DNA of 64,000 nt from Henckelia pumila (GCF_033568475.1 NC_133122.1:66301442-66365441), one strand, 5' to 3'. Shown: positions 10,840-22,320, counted from the stretch's first letter. Translations and numbers: made by a program. Notes: generated from the sequence alone by a model not told the origin.

Positions 10840-12764
10840 TATAATAAATGTGTTAACCACTCACTATACTGATACAAATGACTTAAAAATAAGGTTCTAA
10901 AAAGCGTGAATTGTGATAAAACATCACGAAAGTTTCAATCATTAAAAATTAAACGAGCTTCATACGAAACTAAGCATGATTTTTTTTTAATTTTAATATA
11001 ATTCTAATTATATCAAGTAATTAATGGATTAAATAATGTACAAACTTAAAATTGAGAATAAATGCATAAATTTTCAAGTTATAAAAACGTGACTATCAAA
11101 ATCACTATTTGCGTGGAGGAAAAAAAATTTCGATCGCAGTTGGATCAAGTATCATCCTTAACATTGGTAGAAAATAGTGTGTAAAAAAACATAGACATTT
11201 AAATAGTACATCATGCAACTTTTTTTTTATTTAACTATCCATATACTGTTTTGTAAAATTTATTGAAAAACAGTGTATAAAAAACAATAATATTTAATTA
11301 AATTCATGATTACAACTTAAATAGACTCAAACATTTATAGTTTATCTCAAGTTTTGGACTCATCATGCAAAGACATTTGATTAAATTCAGAATATTGCTT
11401 GTGCTAATATTTGCCATAAATAATTATTGTATCTTTTGTAAAGTATGAAGAAGTTATTATACCGCGAGGAAATAATATTTTTCAAAATTTTCAATATTGA
11501 TTATCATAGTGTGTTGCTTGCTAGAAACTTCAGTAGTCAAAGATAAGATTAATTGTTGAAGTAGATTTGTATATCGTTTGTGCCTATCAATTTAGATATT
11601 GGAAACCAAAACACTTGAATATGATATAATTGATATTTTTATTTAAATATATAATTTAAACATATAATTTATGGTTAATGACTACAAGTAGAATAAAAAA
11701 AATAAAAAATTAGAAGATCTGAAAAAATATATATAATTATATTCAATCATATATTGTAGCTAATTGCCACGAGTTGAATAAAGAGATTACTTGCTATGCG
11801 GTTTAAAAGATATGAGTTGCACAATTACCACCAGTTATAGCTTTTGGTAAAGATACAAGCGTTAGGTCTTATGATTATCTTGTAATATTAAAAAAAAATT
11901 ATTGTGTGATAAATGATTAAATATATTTTTAGGAAAAATTAAATCAAATAAAAAAGCAAATAATAAATATCAAATAAGAAAAATAGCAAATGATAAATAG
12001 TAGATGTAAAAATATTAAAGTGTACAATAGAAAAATATTGTATAAAAAATAAAAATATTTAAGTTAATTCACAATTGTTACTCATATGTTTATAATAGCA
12101 ATAAAATAATAGATATTAGATAGATTATAGAAATTAAAATAAAATAGATTTTAGATAGATTAGAAAAATTAAAGTACACTATACAACTTTTTATTTTGAG
12201 TATTCATATACTATCTTATAAAAATATTATTAGTATTCCATGTACTTGTTCATATGTGAAATATAATATCGAATAAAATAAATTAGATCGAATAAAATAA
12301 ATTAGAAAATATGGTTAAAAAATTTAAGGGAATATTAATAGTTTTATATATATATTTGAAAGAATGCATGATATACTTTTTAAATAAATTAGTTAAATGA
12401 AGAGTCACATAAATAAATTATTGAAAGAGAAAAAAAACATTAATTATTTAATAATGAAAAAAATTTAATCAAGTAAATTCACAATGTACTCACATAAATA
12501 AATTATTAAAAGAGAAAAACACATTAATTATTTAATAATAAGAAAACGGTAGTCAAATAAATTCACAAATGAACTCACATCTTTATATATTGATAATGAT
12601 AAATAGTAGATGCAAAAATATGAAAGTGTATAATAAAAAATTAATGTGTAAAAAATAAAAATATTTAAGTTAATTTAAAACTGTTACTCATATGTTAATA
12701 ATAGTAGTAAAATAGATATTAGATAGATTAAAAAATTAAAATAAAGTAGATGATAATGATGGAA
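10840..12764. other. AT-rich non-coding DNA with a diverged direct repeat
   Basis: I see no gene. A block at about 11990-12160 (AAATAGTAGATG..., TAAAAATATTTAAGTTAATT..., ATAGATATTAGATAGATTA) recurs at 12597-12752 in the same order. A third motif, AGTATTCATATACTATCTTATA (about 12197), recurs at 14195-14214, where it is the left flank of a MITE. Confidence 0.6.
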
Positions 12765-13775
12765 TATAATGTAATGCAGTAACGTAAATGAACACAAATA
12801 TGTTTATGGATGTTCGGAGATCAATCACCTATGTCATCCCTTCTTCCTCACGGGAATGATACACTAGAAGACTTTGGCTATTACAACGTCTTGCAATACA
12901 CTCAATCCAAGTTAGGACTTATCAATCGCCTAAGATGGAACTCCTAGATTTACTCTGATAAGATTCCAAGTTCTTATCAAACTTTCTTCAGTTGGTGATG
13001 ATGAACATCTATGCTGCTTGAAAGCTTAGAATCTCAAATCCTTGTATCGATGGATGTTCTTCAAACAACAGCTTGGATTTGAGTAACCCTTGAGTAGATC
13101 TCTTCGTAGATCAGATATGCTTAAGAGTGAAGGGTTGAATGAGCAGTCGAGTGTTCAAAGTAGTTTCAAGTGCTCAAACATGTGGATCTTTGTAAACGTA
13201 GATATTTTTCTTTTTGGTGTGCGCTGATATTTATATCAGTTTCTTCAACGTCTTTTTCTTTTTGTCAACGACAAAAAACGTCTTGTATGTCATATATCAT
13301 TCCTTGATTTGTGAGATGTGGCTTTTGCTTCTGAAGTATCTGTACTCGGGGCGCCTTAAATTGTCTATTCAATGTGTCTTCACATTAAATGCTATTTATG
13401 GCTTTTTTTACTTTATCAGGCGGCTCCTTAAATGCTTTGTCATTTGCATTTAAGTTGTCTTGTCAACTATCCGATACTGAGGATTCGTGACTTTTTGAAT
13501 TTTGCAGATATCTTAGCAACTTATGAACTCAGTAGATATCCTTGCTCTTGATAACCCAGATCAGTTGAGCATTAGTCGGTTGACATGCTTAGCTCGGTTG
13601 ACAGATAACAGTTGACATGCTTAGATCAGTCATTACTTCAATCTTCAGTCGATATCTTTCATTGGTCAGCCGATATACTGGAGTCGGATATCTCTCGGTC
13701 ACCTGTTATACATGTAAACGGCGGCCGAACTATAACAATGAAGTATTGTTTTGTTATCATCAAAAGTTAGGATTC
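12765..13775. repeat. Dispersed non-coding repeat, copy B
   Basis: Same family and orientation as 8298-9300 (ATGTTTATGGATGTTCGGAG near 12798, CCCTTCTTCCTC near 12838, CACTAGAAGACTTTGG near 12861, GGAACTCCTAG near 12938). The second half differs and is rich in TCAGTTGAC/CGGTTGAC phrases. It ends near GGATTCAACA. No ORF worth calling. Confidence 0.6.
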
Positions 13776-14015
13776 AACAGTAATCTACGTACTTGTTCAT
13801 TTGTGAATTATAGAATCGAATAAAATAAATTATAAAGTATGATAAAAATGATAGTCAAGTAAATTTAATAATGAAAAAATGATAGTCAAGTAAATTCACA
13901 AATCAACGCACATATTTATATATGTAATAAATAATAATATAAATAGATAGAATAGATATATGTAATGCCTTATAATTATAATTATAATTCCTTTTACTTT
14001 ACTTTTTTTTGTTTC

Positions 14016-14165
14016 CTAAGGGTGAACAGCTGCCCAAAAGAAAAACCGCCTGGAAGTCCGAGGACCTTTAAGTACTGTACTCTACCTCCGAACCAGCAGC
14101 CTTCGCGCCAAGCAAGACCGCCCTTGTCCTTTTCCTTTCTCCATTCCGCCTCATTCACAACTCAA
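14016..14165. other. GC-richer island of unknown origin inside the Helitron-like insertion
   Basis: About 150 bp from TTCCTAAGGGTGAACAG to CATTCCGCCTCATTCACAA is far richer in G+C than anything within a kilobase and has no repeat relative in the window. It sits just inside a second copy of the insertion's 5' terminal sequence (14166-14190). Helitrons often pick up host fragments, so a captured gene or organelle piece is plausible, but I cannot identify it. Confidence 0.5.
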
Positions 14166-14214
14166 ATCACATGTTTATATATGTAATAGATTAAGTATTC
14201 ATATACTATCTTAT

Positions 14215-14624
14215 AACGCAGTGTTTGGTTCAATTGATAGAATTATTGAATGATTATTAAATGAATGATAAAATACATGATAAATAATAATTGGTAATTT
14301 GTGTTGAAAATAGTATTGTGTTTGGTTTGATTTTAGGAATAAGATTAGATAATGATTTAAATTTTTTGACAAAAAAAACCATTTATATTTTATTGGATGA
14401 GTGGTTTTTAGGTTGGAGGAAAAGGGTAATTATGAAATTTATGTATAAGATAAAAACAAGGATAAATAATACTAGGGTGAGGGGAGGGTTTAGTTAACAT
14501 ACTACAAAACAACTTTATCCTTTCTAGGTTAGATTAGCTTGTTTTAATAAAAATTCTACCAAACAATGGATTAAATAAATTAAAAATCACACATAAACCT
14601 ACCTAATCCCTTGTACCAAAGAGT
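14215..14624. mobile_element. PIF/Harbinger-like MITE, about 410 bp
   Basis: Ends are imperfect inverted repeats: GCAGTGTTTGGTTCAATTGAT on the left and, reversed, ACTCTTTGGTACAAGGGATTA on the right. Flanks AGTATTCATATACTATCTTATA and ATTATTAGTAATCCATGTAC are contiguous at about 12197-12256, an empty-site relative, which supports an insertion of this size. Exact ends and target duplication are not resolved. Confidence 0.6.
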
Positions 14625-14824
14625 ATTATTAGTAATCCATGTACTTGTTTATTTGTGAATTATAGAATCAAATAAAATAAATTATAAAGTATGGTAAAAA
14701 TGATAGTCAAGTAAATTTAATAATGATAAAATTATATTCAAGTAAATTCACAAATCAACTCACATATTTATATATGTAATAAATAATAATATAAATAGAT
14801 AGATAATAGATAGAATATATATAT

Positions 14825-14927
<103 letters not shown>

Positions 14928-14995
14928 GGCATTAATGAGGGAAGGACATATGAATAAATTCACAATTCATTTCACATATTTATATATGTAATAGA

Positions 14996-15065
14996 TTTAT
15001 TCATAACAATATGTGGACAGAAAGAAAGACGAGTAAAAAAAACAATGTTAAGAAATAGATTTAGA
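14996..15065 (+). other. Continuation of the copy 2 spacer, with the start of a TRIM LTR
   Basis: TTTATTCATAACAATATGTGG... follows 3588-3660 and 42376-42440 with minor changes, then TGTTAAGAAATAGATTTAG (from 15046) matches the start of the TRIM left LTR before homology is lost. This shows that copy 2 once had the same downstream spacer and TRIM as the other units. Confidence 0.8.
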
Positions 15066-15995
15066 CTTAATGACCGACGATTTTGGTTGGGAAATTCTAG
15101 CAAAGCACACTAGATCAAGTTATAATAAAATTGAATTGAGTCCAAGTCGATCCCACAGAGATTATTGTTTAATCACTAAGACATAAATTATTTAATTTAA
15201 TCTAAGCGAATCAAAAAGAGGGATTTTTTATGAATTATTAACTAATTAAAATAAACTAAATTATTCTAAAGCAAATATTTTAATTAAATTAAAAGAGCAG
15301 AATAAATTCAAGAAGAATTCAAATTTTAGGAAAATGACCAGGAACACACAACGGTATCAGACATCAATTATTGTCACTTATTGGATTTAATCAAGCAAGA
15401 ATTATTCATATTCACGATGAAATTCCCAAGAATATTTTAGAATTAAAAATTCTATTTTCATTTAACAGTTCAATTATTTTTAATTGAATTTCATTAAACA
15501 AAAATGCATTCGCAACTATGGAATGTAAGCTTTCGCCTAAAATTGCACACTGAAACCGAATACTATTTCTAGTCGGTTTAACCATGTGTTGATTAATATT
15601 TTTGAAGCTAATTTCAATCTCTCTTTTTTTCAAGTCCAGATTGAACAATAAACATGCAATTAATTGGTCAGATTAAAAGCAAAAAATCTGTGTAAATATT
15701 AATCAATAAATATATCATAAATAAAAAATCAATCAATTCAATCATGAACAAAAATCGATGGTCTGGCCCTATCGTGGTCCCGATCAAAGGACGACTATTC
15801 CATATTATCAAAATCAAACAAAATTCTAATGTTTGAATTCATCATAAATAAATTAGAAGAGGAATAATAATAAAAATCTCAGCGATGGTGCGCGTGTCTT
15901 GATTGCGTTCTTCGTTTCTTTTCTTCCAAGCTCTTCAGCCGTCTTCTGGAAATCTGGCAAAAGTCCTTTCAAAATCAGGCCCTCTTTTCTTATGA
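15066..15995. repeat. LTR-like repeat fragment, unassigned
   Basis: Non-coding, AT-rich with a GC-richer right end. It contains phrases of a kind I associate with plant LTRs (CAAGTCGATCCCACAGAG near 15144, GGCCCTATCGTGGTCCCGATC near 15768, TCCAAGCTCTTCAGCCGTCT near 15927), but there is only one copy here and no PBS, PPT or target duplication that I can define. Confidence 0.4.
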
Positions 15996-16049
15996 CTTAA
16001 ACAACCTCGCCTTGTCTTTCATTAATTGTAGTCCCTCCAAAACAAAAAA

Positions 16050-16409
16050 ATGGGTGCTTTCCGAGATTTCAATAAGGTATCAAAATGTGGCACGGAGGGA
16101 CGTTCCACTCAGGTCGTGGCGGCCGACCTCGACGGCACGCTCTTGGTTTCCAGGAGTGCATTCCCTTATTTATTGCTCATGGCCCTGGGGGCGGGCAACG
16201 TTCTCCGTGCACTGATCCTTTTGTTGTTTGTTCCGTTTGTGTACTTCATCTACGTGTTTGTGTCTGAATCTTTCGCCATACAAGTTTTCGTCTTCGTCAC
16301 CTTCTCAGGTCTCAAGGTTCGTGACATAGAGATCGTGTCTAGGTCCGTGTTGCCCAAGTTCTACGCGGAAGTCATGCATACGGAGACTTATAAAGTGTTC
16401 AAATTTTAA
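16050..16409 (+). pseudogene. N-terminal fragment of a plant glycerol-3-phosphate acyltransferase (GPAT4/6/8-like)
   Basis: Land-plant sn-2 GPATs make monoacylglycerol precursors of cutin and have an N-terminal HAD-phosphatase domain followed by an acyltransferase domain. The 119-codon frame starts MGAF, contains the HAD motif I DLDGT at residues 26-30, then a hydrophobic stretch (about 40-80) and the segment [11 protein letters not shown] (about 96-106). These fit the family N-terminus as I know it. Family members are about 500 aa; here homology stops after residue ~116 and the frame ends in AT-rich DNA, with no plausible splice donor followed by further exons. The phosphatase domain is incomplete and the acyltransferase domain absent, so I call a gene fragment. 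A MULE-type MITE begins 44 bp downstream. Confidence 0.8.
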
Positions 16410-16453
16410 ATAATATTTTAAATTTTTTAACATGAAAAATTTTACAATGAATT

Positions 16454-16768
16454 GAGAAAACTGCAATTTTGGTCCTTTATGTTTGTTATTTTGCGATTTC
16501 GGTCCTCTATGTTTTCATATTTTAGTTTTAGTCATGTATGTTTTGATTTTTGGTAATTTCAGTCCTTTTTATTCAAAAAATTATTACGTGGCACTATACA
16601 CATTAGCTCCACATCAGCACTGTATTGGTACCACATCAGCGTCACATCAGAAAAAGAACTAAAATAGCCAAAAAAATAAAGATAGCGGACTAAAACTAAA
16701 ATATAAAAATATAGAGGACCAAAATCACAAAGTGACAAACATGCATGATTAAAAAAAGCAATTTTTTC
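16454..16768. mobile_element. MULE-type MITE with perfect 9-bp target duplication
   Basis: 315 bp flanked by CAATGAATT at 16445-16453 and 16769-16777. Long terminal inverted repeats (over 100 bp, about 80-85% by eye) carry GGTCCT...TATGTTTGT...TTTGCGATTT and their complement. A second copy is at 61048-61359. No coding capacity. A 9-bp duplication with long inverted repeats is typical of Mutator-like elements. Confidence 0.88.
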
Positions 16769-16777
16769 CAATGAATT

Positions 16778-17966
16778 TTAAAATAATTTCCATTTATTGA
16801 CCACATGATCTCCTCGCATACTTTAAAAATAACAAAAATCTTGATCCATTTAAAAATACATCTAAAAAATTTATAAGAAACTGTGACTTAGTAAATTATT
16901 TAAAGAAACAAAATATAATATATTTAGCAAAATGGAAATACTCGCAATATTTACTCATTTATACCAAACATATCGATTAACAATATAATATTTACGCCAC
17001 TTTTCCATACAATATTGCAATTCCAAAGTATCCTGCATGCATTTTTCTTGGAATATTTATTGAAAATCTAAGGAATATAATCCCATGACTAGGAGTCACC
17101 TCAGCACTATTTAATTTGCTCTCATCAAAATAACTATTTTTAATAATGTACAAATTATCAAAATAAGTACTAGCAAAGATGGAAACGATAACTATATAAA
17201 ATTGTCCACAGAGAATTTAAATATATGGTCAAGAAGATATTATGAGTGATGCTATTATGCTAAAGTACAAAAAAATTTGTACATCAAATCTTACCACACA
17301 AAAAATTCAATACAAAAATTAAAAATATCAAAATCTCACAATACATTGAATATTTATAACGGTTATAAATATAATTATACACGATATTTGTTATATCTTT
17401 AACATTATTATAAAACTATAACAATGATACAATTGGATTCTTATATCTAATTATTACTTGAAAATAATTGGTGAGAAGAAAAAAACTCATTTGCCTTCAC
17501 AACACACTCTACTATGCTGATATTGGAGATGAGTATCAGAATTAAGAACACCCCATAAGAAATTAATCGTTTAAAAAGAAAAAAGAAAAAAGAAAAAAGT
17601 AAAAAGTAAAAAGTAAAAAGTAAAAAGAAAAAAGAAAAAAAAACACATCATAAGTTATTTTTTATCTCAAGAAAAATATATCTTCCATCTCCTTTTCAAC
17701 TAAAGGAATGCTCCTTAGCCTCTGGGAGAAAAGGTTTACCACATTTTACCCTTCTTGTCCATTTTCTTTACGTGGAGCTGATATCCAAAAAATCTTCTAA
17801 CAAAATTGACTCGAGTGTTTTGAAATACCATTGATGTCCTTTGTAAAATGTACAAAACGACCGAATGCCTATCCAAAGGGCAAGAAAAATGTGAAAATGT
17901 ATTTATTTATCAGTGGTTCCACCATGAACAAAAAGATGGACATGAGAGCCTAAATTAAAGTTTATA

Positions 17967-18017
<51 letters not shown>

Positions 18018-18068
18018 CCCATGTGTAAGTTAAAAACTGTGTCGAGTTTCTCTTTGCTGATATGTTTT
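16778..18068. other. AT-rich DNA, probably including the old promoter of AGT2-like copy 3
   Basis: No gene recognised. It holds an (AAAAAG/AAAAGT)n tract at 17578-17641 and a (TA)n tract at 17970-18014. Because the Copia element at 18069-22320 was inserted just upstream of copy 3 exon 1, the sequence directly left of it should be the displaced proximal promoter of that gene. I cannot point to a definite TATA box. Confidence 0.5.
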
Positions 18069-18643
18069 TGTTAGACAGATGTCGGCAACATTTAATGAGG
18101 TAGGTGGAAAATAGGCAAAGTGCACGTTTCTTTTTCCTTTGTCAATTATGGAAGGCGAGAAGTTTTGAAACGGAAGCATGATAGAGGATCAGATTTTATA
18201 CTCAGTGGCTATGTGGATCCAGACTATGCGGGTAATCCAAATAAAAGAAAATCTATTACTGGTTATGTGTTTACAGTTGCAGGAGGTCCAGTAAGCTGAG
18301 TTTCAAAACTGCAAACAGTTGTGGCATTATAAAAAACGGAGGCAGAATGCATGATAGCTACTCAAGATTGCAAGGAGACAATATTGATTAAAAGGTTATT
18401 GGAGGAGCTTGGGCACAAACAAGAAAAGATTCATCTATTTTGTGACAGTCAGAGTATCTTGCGCATTGCAAGGAATCTAGATTTTCATTCCATGACAGAA
18501 AGGAAGTGTGGATATGCAGAAGATCCATACGAAGGATAATATAGCTGAATAATTTTTTGGGGTATTTCACGTAAATATTGATGCCTATTTTATTCTTCAA
18601 TTTCCATAGTTTCTATCTCGTGATGCCGCATCTGGGACCAACA
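18069..18643 (+). repeat. 5' LTR of the Tork-like Copia, with an RNase H segment replacing its middle
   Basis: 18069-18190 matches the left part of the 3' LTR (21846-21970) and 18546-18643 matches its right part (22222-22320). Between them, 18191-18545 instead matches internal element DNA (about 21295-21694), encoding broken RNase H (GYVDPDYAGNPNKRKS, DSQSILRIARN) and the following non-coding strip. The replaced LTR portion includes the TATA box. The junctions fall in short shared sequences (GAGGA..AGATT on the left, GCTGA/AATAATTTT on the right). Confidence 0.85.
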
Positions 18644-18645
18644 AG

Positions 18646-18658
18646 TGGTATCAGAGAC
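18646..18658 (+). other. Primer binding site, Tork-like Copia
   Basis: TGGTATCAGAGAC two bases after the LTR; complementary to the 3' end of initiator-Met tRNA, the usual copia primer. Confidence 0.85.
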
Positions 18659-18772
18659 TTGACATAAAATTTCTTAAAATTCTGAGTATGCTCTGTGGTT
18701 GCAGCTTTGACTGATCTTCCACATCAGAAAAGAGTTTTTGAGATTTTAAAAGGCATGATTATTGTAGTCGAG

Positions 18773-21618
18773 ATGACGGCAAAATATGAGATAAAAATAT
18801 TTAATGGGAGAAATTTTTTGCTGTGGAAATTGAAGGTGCAAGCAATTCTAACAAAGGAACATTGCTTGACAGCTATTGGAGATAGACAGGCGGAGATCAT
18901 GAATGATCAAAAGTGGAATGAGATTAAACACAATATTGTTGACAATTTGCACTTGACTATAGCGGATGAAGTATTGTCAAGTATCTCTGAAATAAATAAT
19001 TCAAAACTTATTTGGGATACTCTGAAAAAATTGTACGAGGTCAAGTCACACTACACAATAAGATTTTCTTAAAGAGAAAGATTTATACTCTTCGGATGGC
19101 GGAATCCTCATCGATGACCGACCATATCAACACATTGAATACACTATTTTCCCGGTTCAACTCCATGGGGCATAAAATAGAGGAAAAATAACGTTCGGAG
19201 CTTCTACTTCAGAGTCTACCAGATTCATATGATCAATTCATCATCAATGTTACCAACAATGTTCTTTCGGATAATTTAAAATTTGACGGCATCTTAACTG
19301 CGGTTCTTGGAGAAGAGAGTCGTCGAAGGAACAAGGAAGATAGGTTGACAACGTCGAAACAAGCAGAGGCTTTACCGATGACAAGAGAAATATTGACGGA
19401 GCGTGACTCCAGTGGGAGCCACAGATATGGTAGATCCAAGTCAAAAAGTAAGAATAAGAATATTTACTGCTTTAAATGTGGCAGCAAAGGGCACTTCAAG
19501 AGAGAGTGTACAAAGTGCATTGAGAAAAGATCTCAAGAAAATGTGGCCAGTACTTCAGGCGGTGGTGAAATATTATTCAGCAAAGCAGCAACAGTTGCGG
19601 AAGGCAGACACAAATTTTTTGATGCATAGATTATGGATTCAGGAGTGACGTGTCATATGACGTCAAAGATAGAATGGTTCGATCAATATGAACCAGTTTC
19701 GGGAGGATCTGTATTCATGGAAAATGAAGCCTTGGAAATCGCTGGGATCGGTACCATCAAAATTAAAATGTTTGATGGTACTATTCGCAACATACAAGAG
19801 GTACGACATGTGAAGGGCCTGACAAAGAATATTTTTGTCGTTGAGGCAATTGGATGATATTGGATGCAAAACTCGTGTTGAGAAATGGATCATGAAGATT
19901 GTGAAATGCGTGCTTGTGGTTATGAAGGCGGAAAAGATTGCTGCAAATCTGTATGTATTGTTAGGAGAAACACACAAAGAGGTGGAACTAGTTGTTGCAT
20001 CAATTGGTTCGGAATAAGAATGAACAGTGTTGTGGCATAGAAAGCTCGGTCATATGTCAGAACGAGGAATGAAGATTCACTCAGAACGGAAGCTGTTTTT
20101 GGGGCTTACAAAAGTGACTCTACCTTTTTGTGAGCATTGTGTTACCAGTAAACAACACAGATTAAAGTTTGGCACATCTACTGGCAAAATCAAAGACATA
20201 TTGGAGCTGATTCATTCTGATGTTTGCCAAGCACCGGTGGTATCCATAGGAGGAACGAGATATTTTGTCTCGTTTATTGATTATTTTTCTTAGAGATGTT
20301 GGGTGTATCATCAAGAAGAAGTCGGATGTTTTTTAAGTCTTCAAAGATTTCAAAGCGCGGGTTGAACTTGATTCTGATAAGAAAATCAAATGTTTGAGGA
20401 CTGACAATTCAGGAGAATATACCAGTTATGAGCTTGATGCATTGTGTCAGCATGAGGGCATCAAAAGGCAGTTCACGATGGCTTACACGCCTCAGAAGAA
20501 TGGAGTGGCAGAGCGGATAAACAGTACTTTGTTGGAGAAAACAAAGGTCATGTTGAGTACTACGGGTCTAGCCAAGTCATTTTGGGCAGAAGCAGTCAAA
20601 ACCGCTTCTTACATAATCAATTGTTCTCCTTCAGAGGCGATTGATTTGAAGACTCCGATGGAGGTATGGACTGACAAACCAGCTAATTATTCTCGGTTAC
20701 ATACATTTGGAAGTCCGGTGTACGTGTTGTAAAATGAACAAGAAAGATCGAAGTTGGATTCCAAATCCAAAAAATGTATCTTCTTGGGTAATGCTGATGG
20801 AGCAAAAGGGTTTTGCTTGTGGGATCCCACTGTCCACAAGATTATTATCAGCAGAGATGTTATCTTCAAGGAAGATAAAGTGAAGGGAAACAAAGGCACA
20901 TTGAATTCAGAAACTTCTATCATTCAGGTGGAAAATAAGACAGATGAAGATCAAGTTTCTTGTGAAGCAGTACCGGAGCATGAGGTACAAGAACCAGTTG
21001 AGTCAGAGGTTTCCAAAGTGAGGCAGTCAACCCCTCTTCCTATTAACTTCAAGTTATCTTCTGAGATGTGTCCTAGCATTGAAACAGAGAGGATAGAGAT
21101 GTCTCGAGTACCGTATGCATAAGCAGTGAGAAGTTTAATGTTTGATATGATCTGTACTAGACCATACATTGCACAAGCAGTGAGAGTAGTCAGTCGGTAT
21201 ATGGAGAATCTTGGACAAAAGCATTGGAGCACGATTAAGAGGATCCTTAAATACATTAAGGTTACCTCGGATGCTGCATTATGTTTTGGAGGATTAGATT
21301 TTATACTTAGAGGCTATGTGGATTCAGATTACGCAGGTGATCCAGATAAAAGAAAATCTACTACAGGTTATGTGTTTATAGTTGCAGGAGGTGCAGTAAG
21401 CTGGGTTTCAAAACTGCAAACAGTTGTGTCATTATCTACAACGGAGGCAGAATACATGACAGCTACTCAAGTTTTCAAGGAAGAAATATGGATTAAAAGG
21501 TTATTGGAGGAGTTTGGACACAAACAAGAGAAAATTCCTTTGTTTTGTGACAGTCAGAGTGTCTTGCACATTGCAAGGAATCCAACATTTCATTTCAGGA
21601 CTAAACACATTGGAGTTT
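18773..21618 (+). pseudogene. Copia polyprotein remnant (gag-protease-integrase-RNase H)
   Basis: In order: gag starting MTAKYEIKIFNGRNFLLWKL (18773); frameshift near 19055; zinc knuckle CFKCGSKGHFKREC (about 19470-19511); protease with DSGVTCHMT (about 19636), where an active-site Thr/Ala is usual after the Gly; GAG-preintegrase LWHRKLGHMSERGM (20030); integrase with HSDVC and TDNSGEYTSYELDALCQHEG and the PQKNGVAERIN segment; then a jump near 21020-21035 from the post-integrase linker directly to STPLPINFKLSSEMCPS, which belongs after the YVDD region, so about 200 or more RT codons are gone. RNase H follows (DSDYAGDPDKRKSTTGYVF, STTEAEYMTA, DSQSVLHIARN). Several stops and frameshifts. Non-functional. 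Confidence 0.85.
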
Positions 21619-21845
21619 AATTTTACTTTTTACGAGAAGTAGTAGAGGATGAAGTGTGGATATGCAGAAGATCCATACGAAGGATAACATAGCTGATGTT
21701 CTGACCAAGCCAGTGAGCACAGAGAAGTTCGAATGGTGTAGATCCTCAACTAGCCTAACAAAAACGTCAACAACAGGGAATGGCAAAATTCAAAGGATAT
21801 GTGGAGATGTGTTTGATTCTCAATCAAATCTTCAAGTAGGAAAAA

Positions 21846-22320
21846 TTTCAGACAAATGTCAGCAACATTTAATAAGGTAGGTGGAAAATAGGCAAAGTGC
21901 ACGTCTCTTTTTCCTTTGTCAATTATGGCAGGTGAGAAGTTTTGAAACGAAAGCATGACGAGGAAGCAGATTGTGAATTTTGTTTTGTTCACGCGGAGGA
22001 GGAGCTCTATAAATAGAGCCCTCCGCTCTTCATTTCTAGCATCTCATTCTCAAGTTCTTTCTTATGTTCTTGAGTTTCATCTCCCTTTTATTTCTATATA
22101 TATTTGTGAGATAGGTTTTTTCTTGTATTAAGAAAGTCAGTGTCTCTTTGGAAACACAAAGAAATGCTGTAATTTTTCAAATATCATAGTGAAATATTTT
22201 GATCTTGACTGTGGTTTTTACCCTAATAATTTTTTGGAGTTTTTCACGTAAATCTTGGTGTCTATTTTATTCTTCAATTTTCATAGTTTCTATCTCGTGA
22301 TGTCGCACCTGGGACCAACA
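21846..22320 (+). repeat. 3' LTR of the Tork-like Copia
   Basis: About 475 bp ending ACCAACA. It keeps a clear core promoter and a typical LTR tail, and abuts the aminotransferase copy 3 exon 1 region, whose putative ATG is 82 bp further on. The exact left end is uncertain because no polypurine tract is obvious before it. Confidence 0.75.
22008..22015 (+). promoter_or_regulatory. TATA box of the Copia 3' LTR
   Basis: TATAAATA centred in a near-palindrome (GGAGCTC before it, GAGCCCTCC after it). It is the only strong TATA in the LTR and points toward AGT2-like copy 3, about 390 bp upstream of its putative ATG. The 5' LTR has lost the corresponding segment. Confidence 0.65.

Larger units (their letters stand above)
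18069..22320 (+). mobile_element. Decayed Ty1/copia retrotransposon (Tork/Tnt1-like), chimeric 5' LTR, RT deleted
   Basis: LTRs at about 18069-18643 and 21846-22320 share their outer parts (AGACARATGTCRGCAACATTT... and ...CTGGGACCAACA). PBS TGGTATCAGAGAC is at 18646-18658. Gag, protease, integrase and RNase H follow in copia order on the + strand. The right flank begins GTTCT and the left flank ends GTTTT, a possible imperfect 5-bp target duplication, so the left boundary is uncertain by a few bases. It cannot be autonomous: the reverse transcriptase core is missing, the frame is broken many times and the 5' LTR has lost its promoter. Confidence 0.85.

Noticed and set aside
13214-13453. 79-codon frame within the dispersed repeat copy B
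   Set aside because: Low-complexity hydrophobic reading of a non-coding repeat; not present in copy A.
18351-18539. Apparent separate RNase H gene upstream of the Copia gag
   Set aside because: It is a piece of internal element DNA inside the chimeric 5' LTR, with stops.
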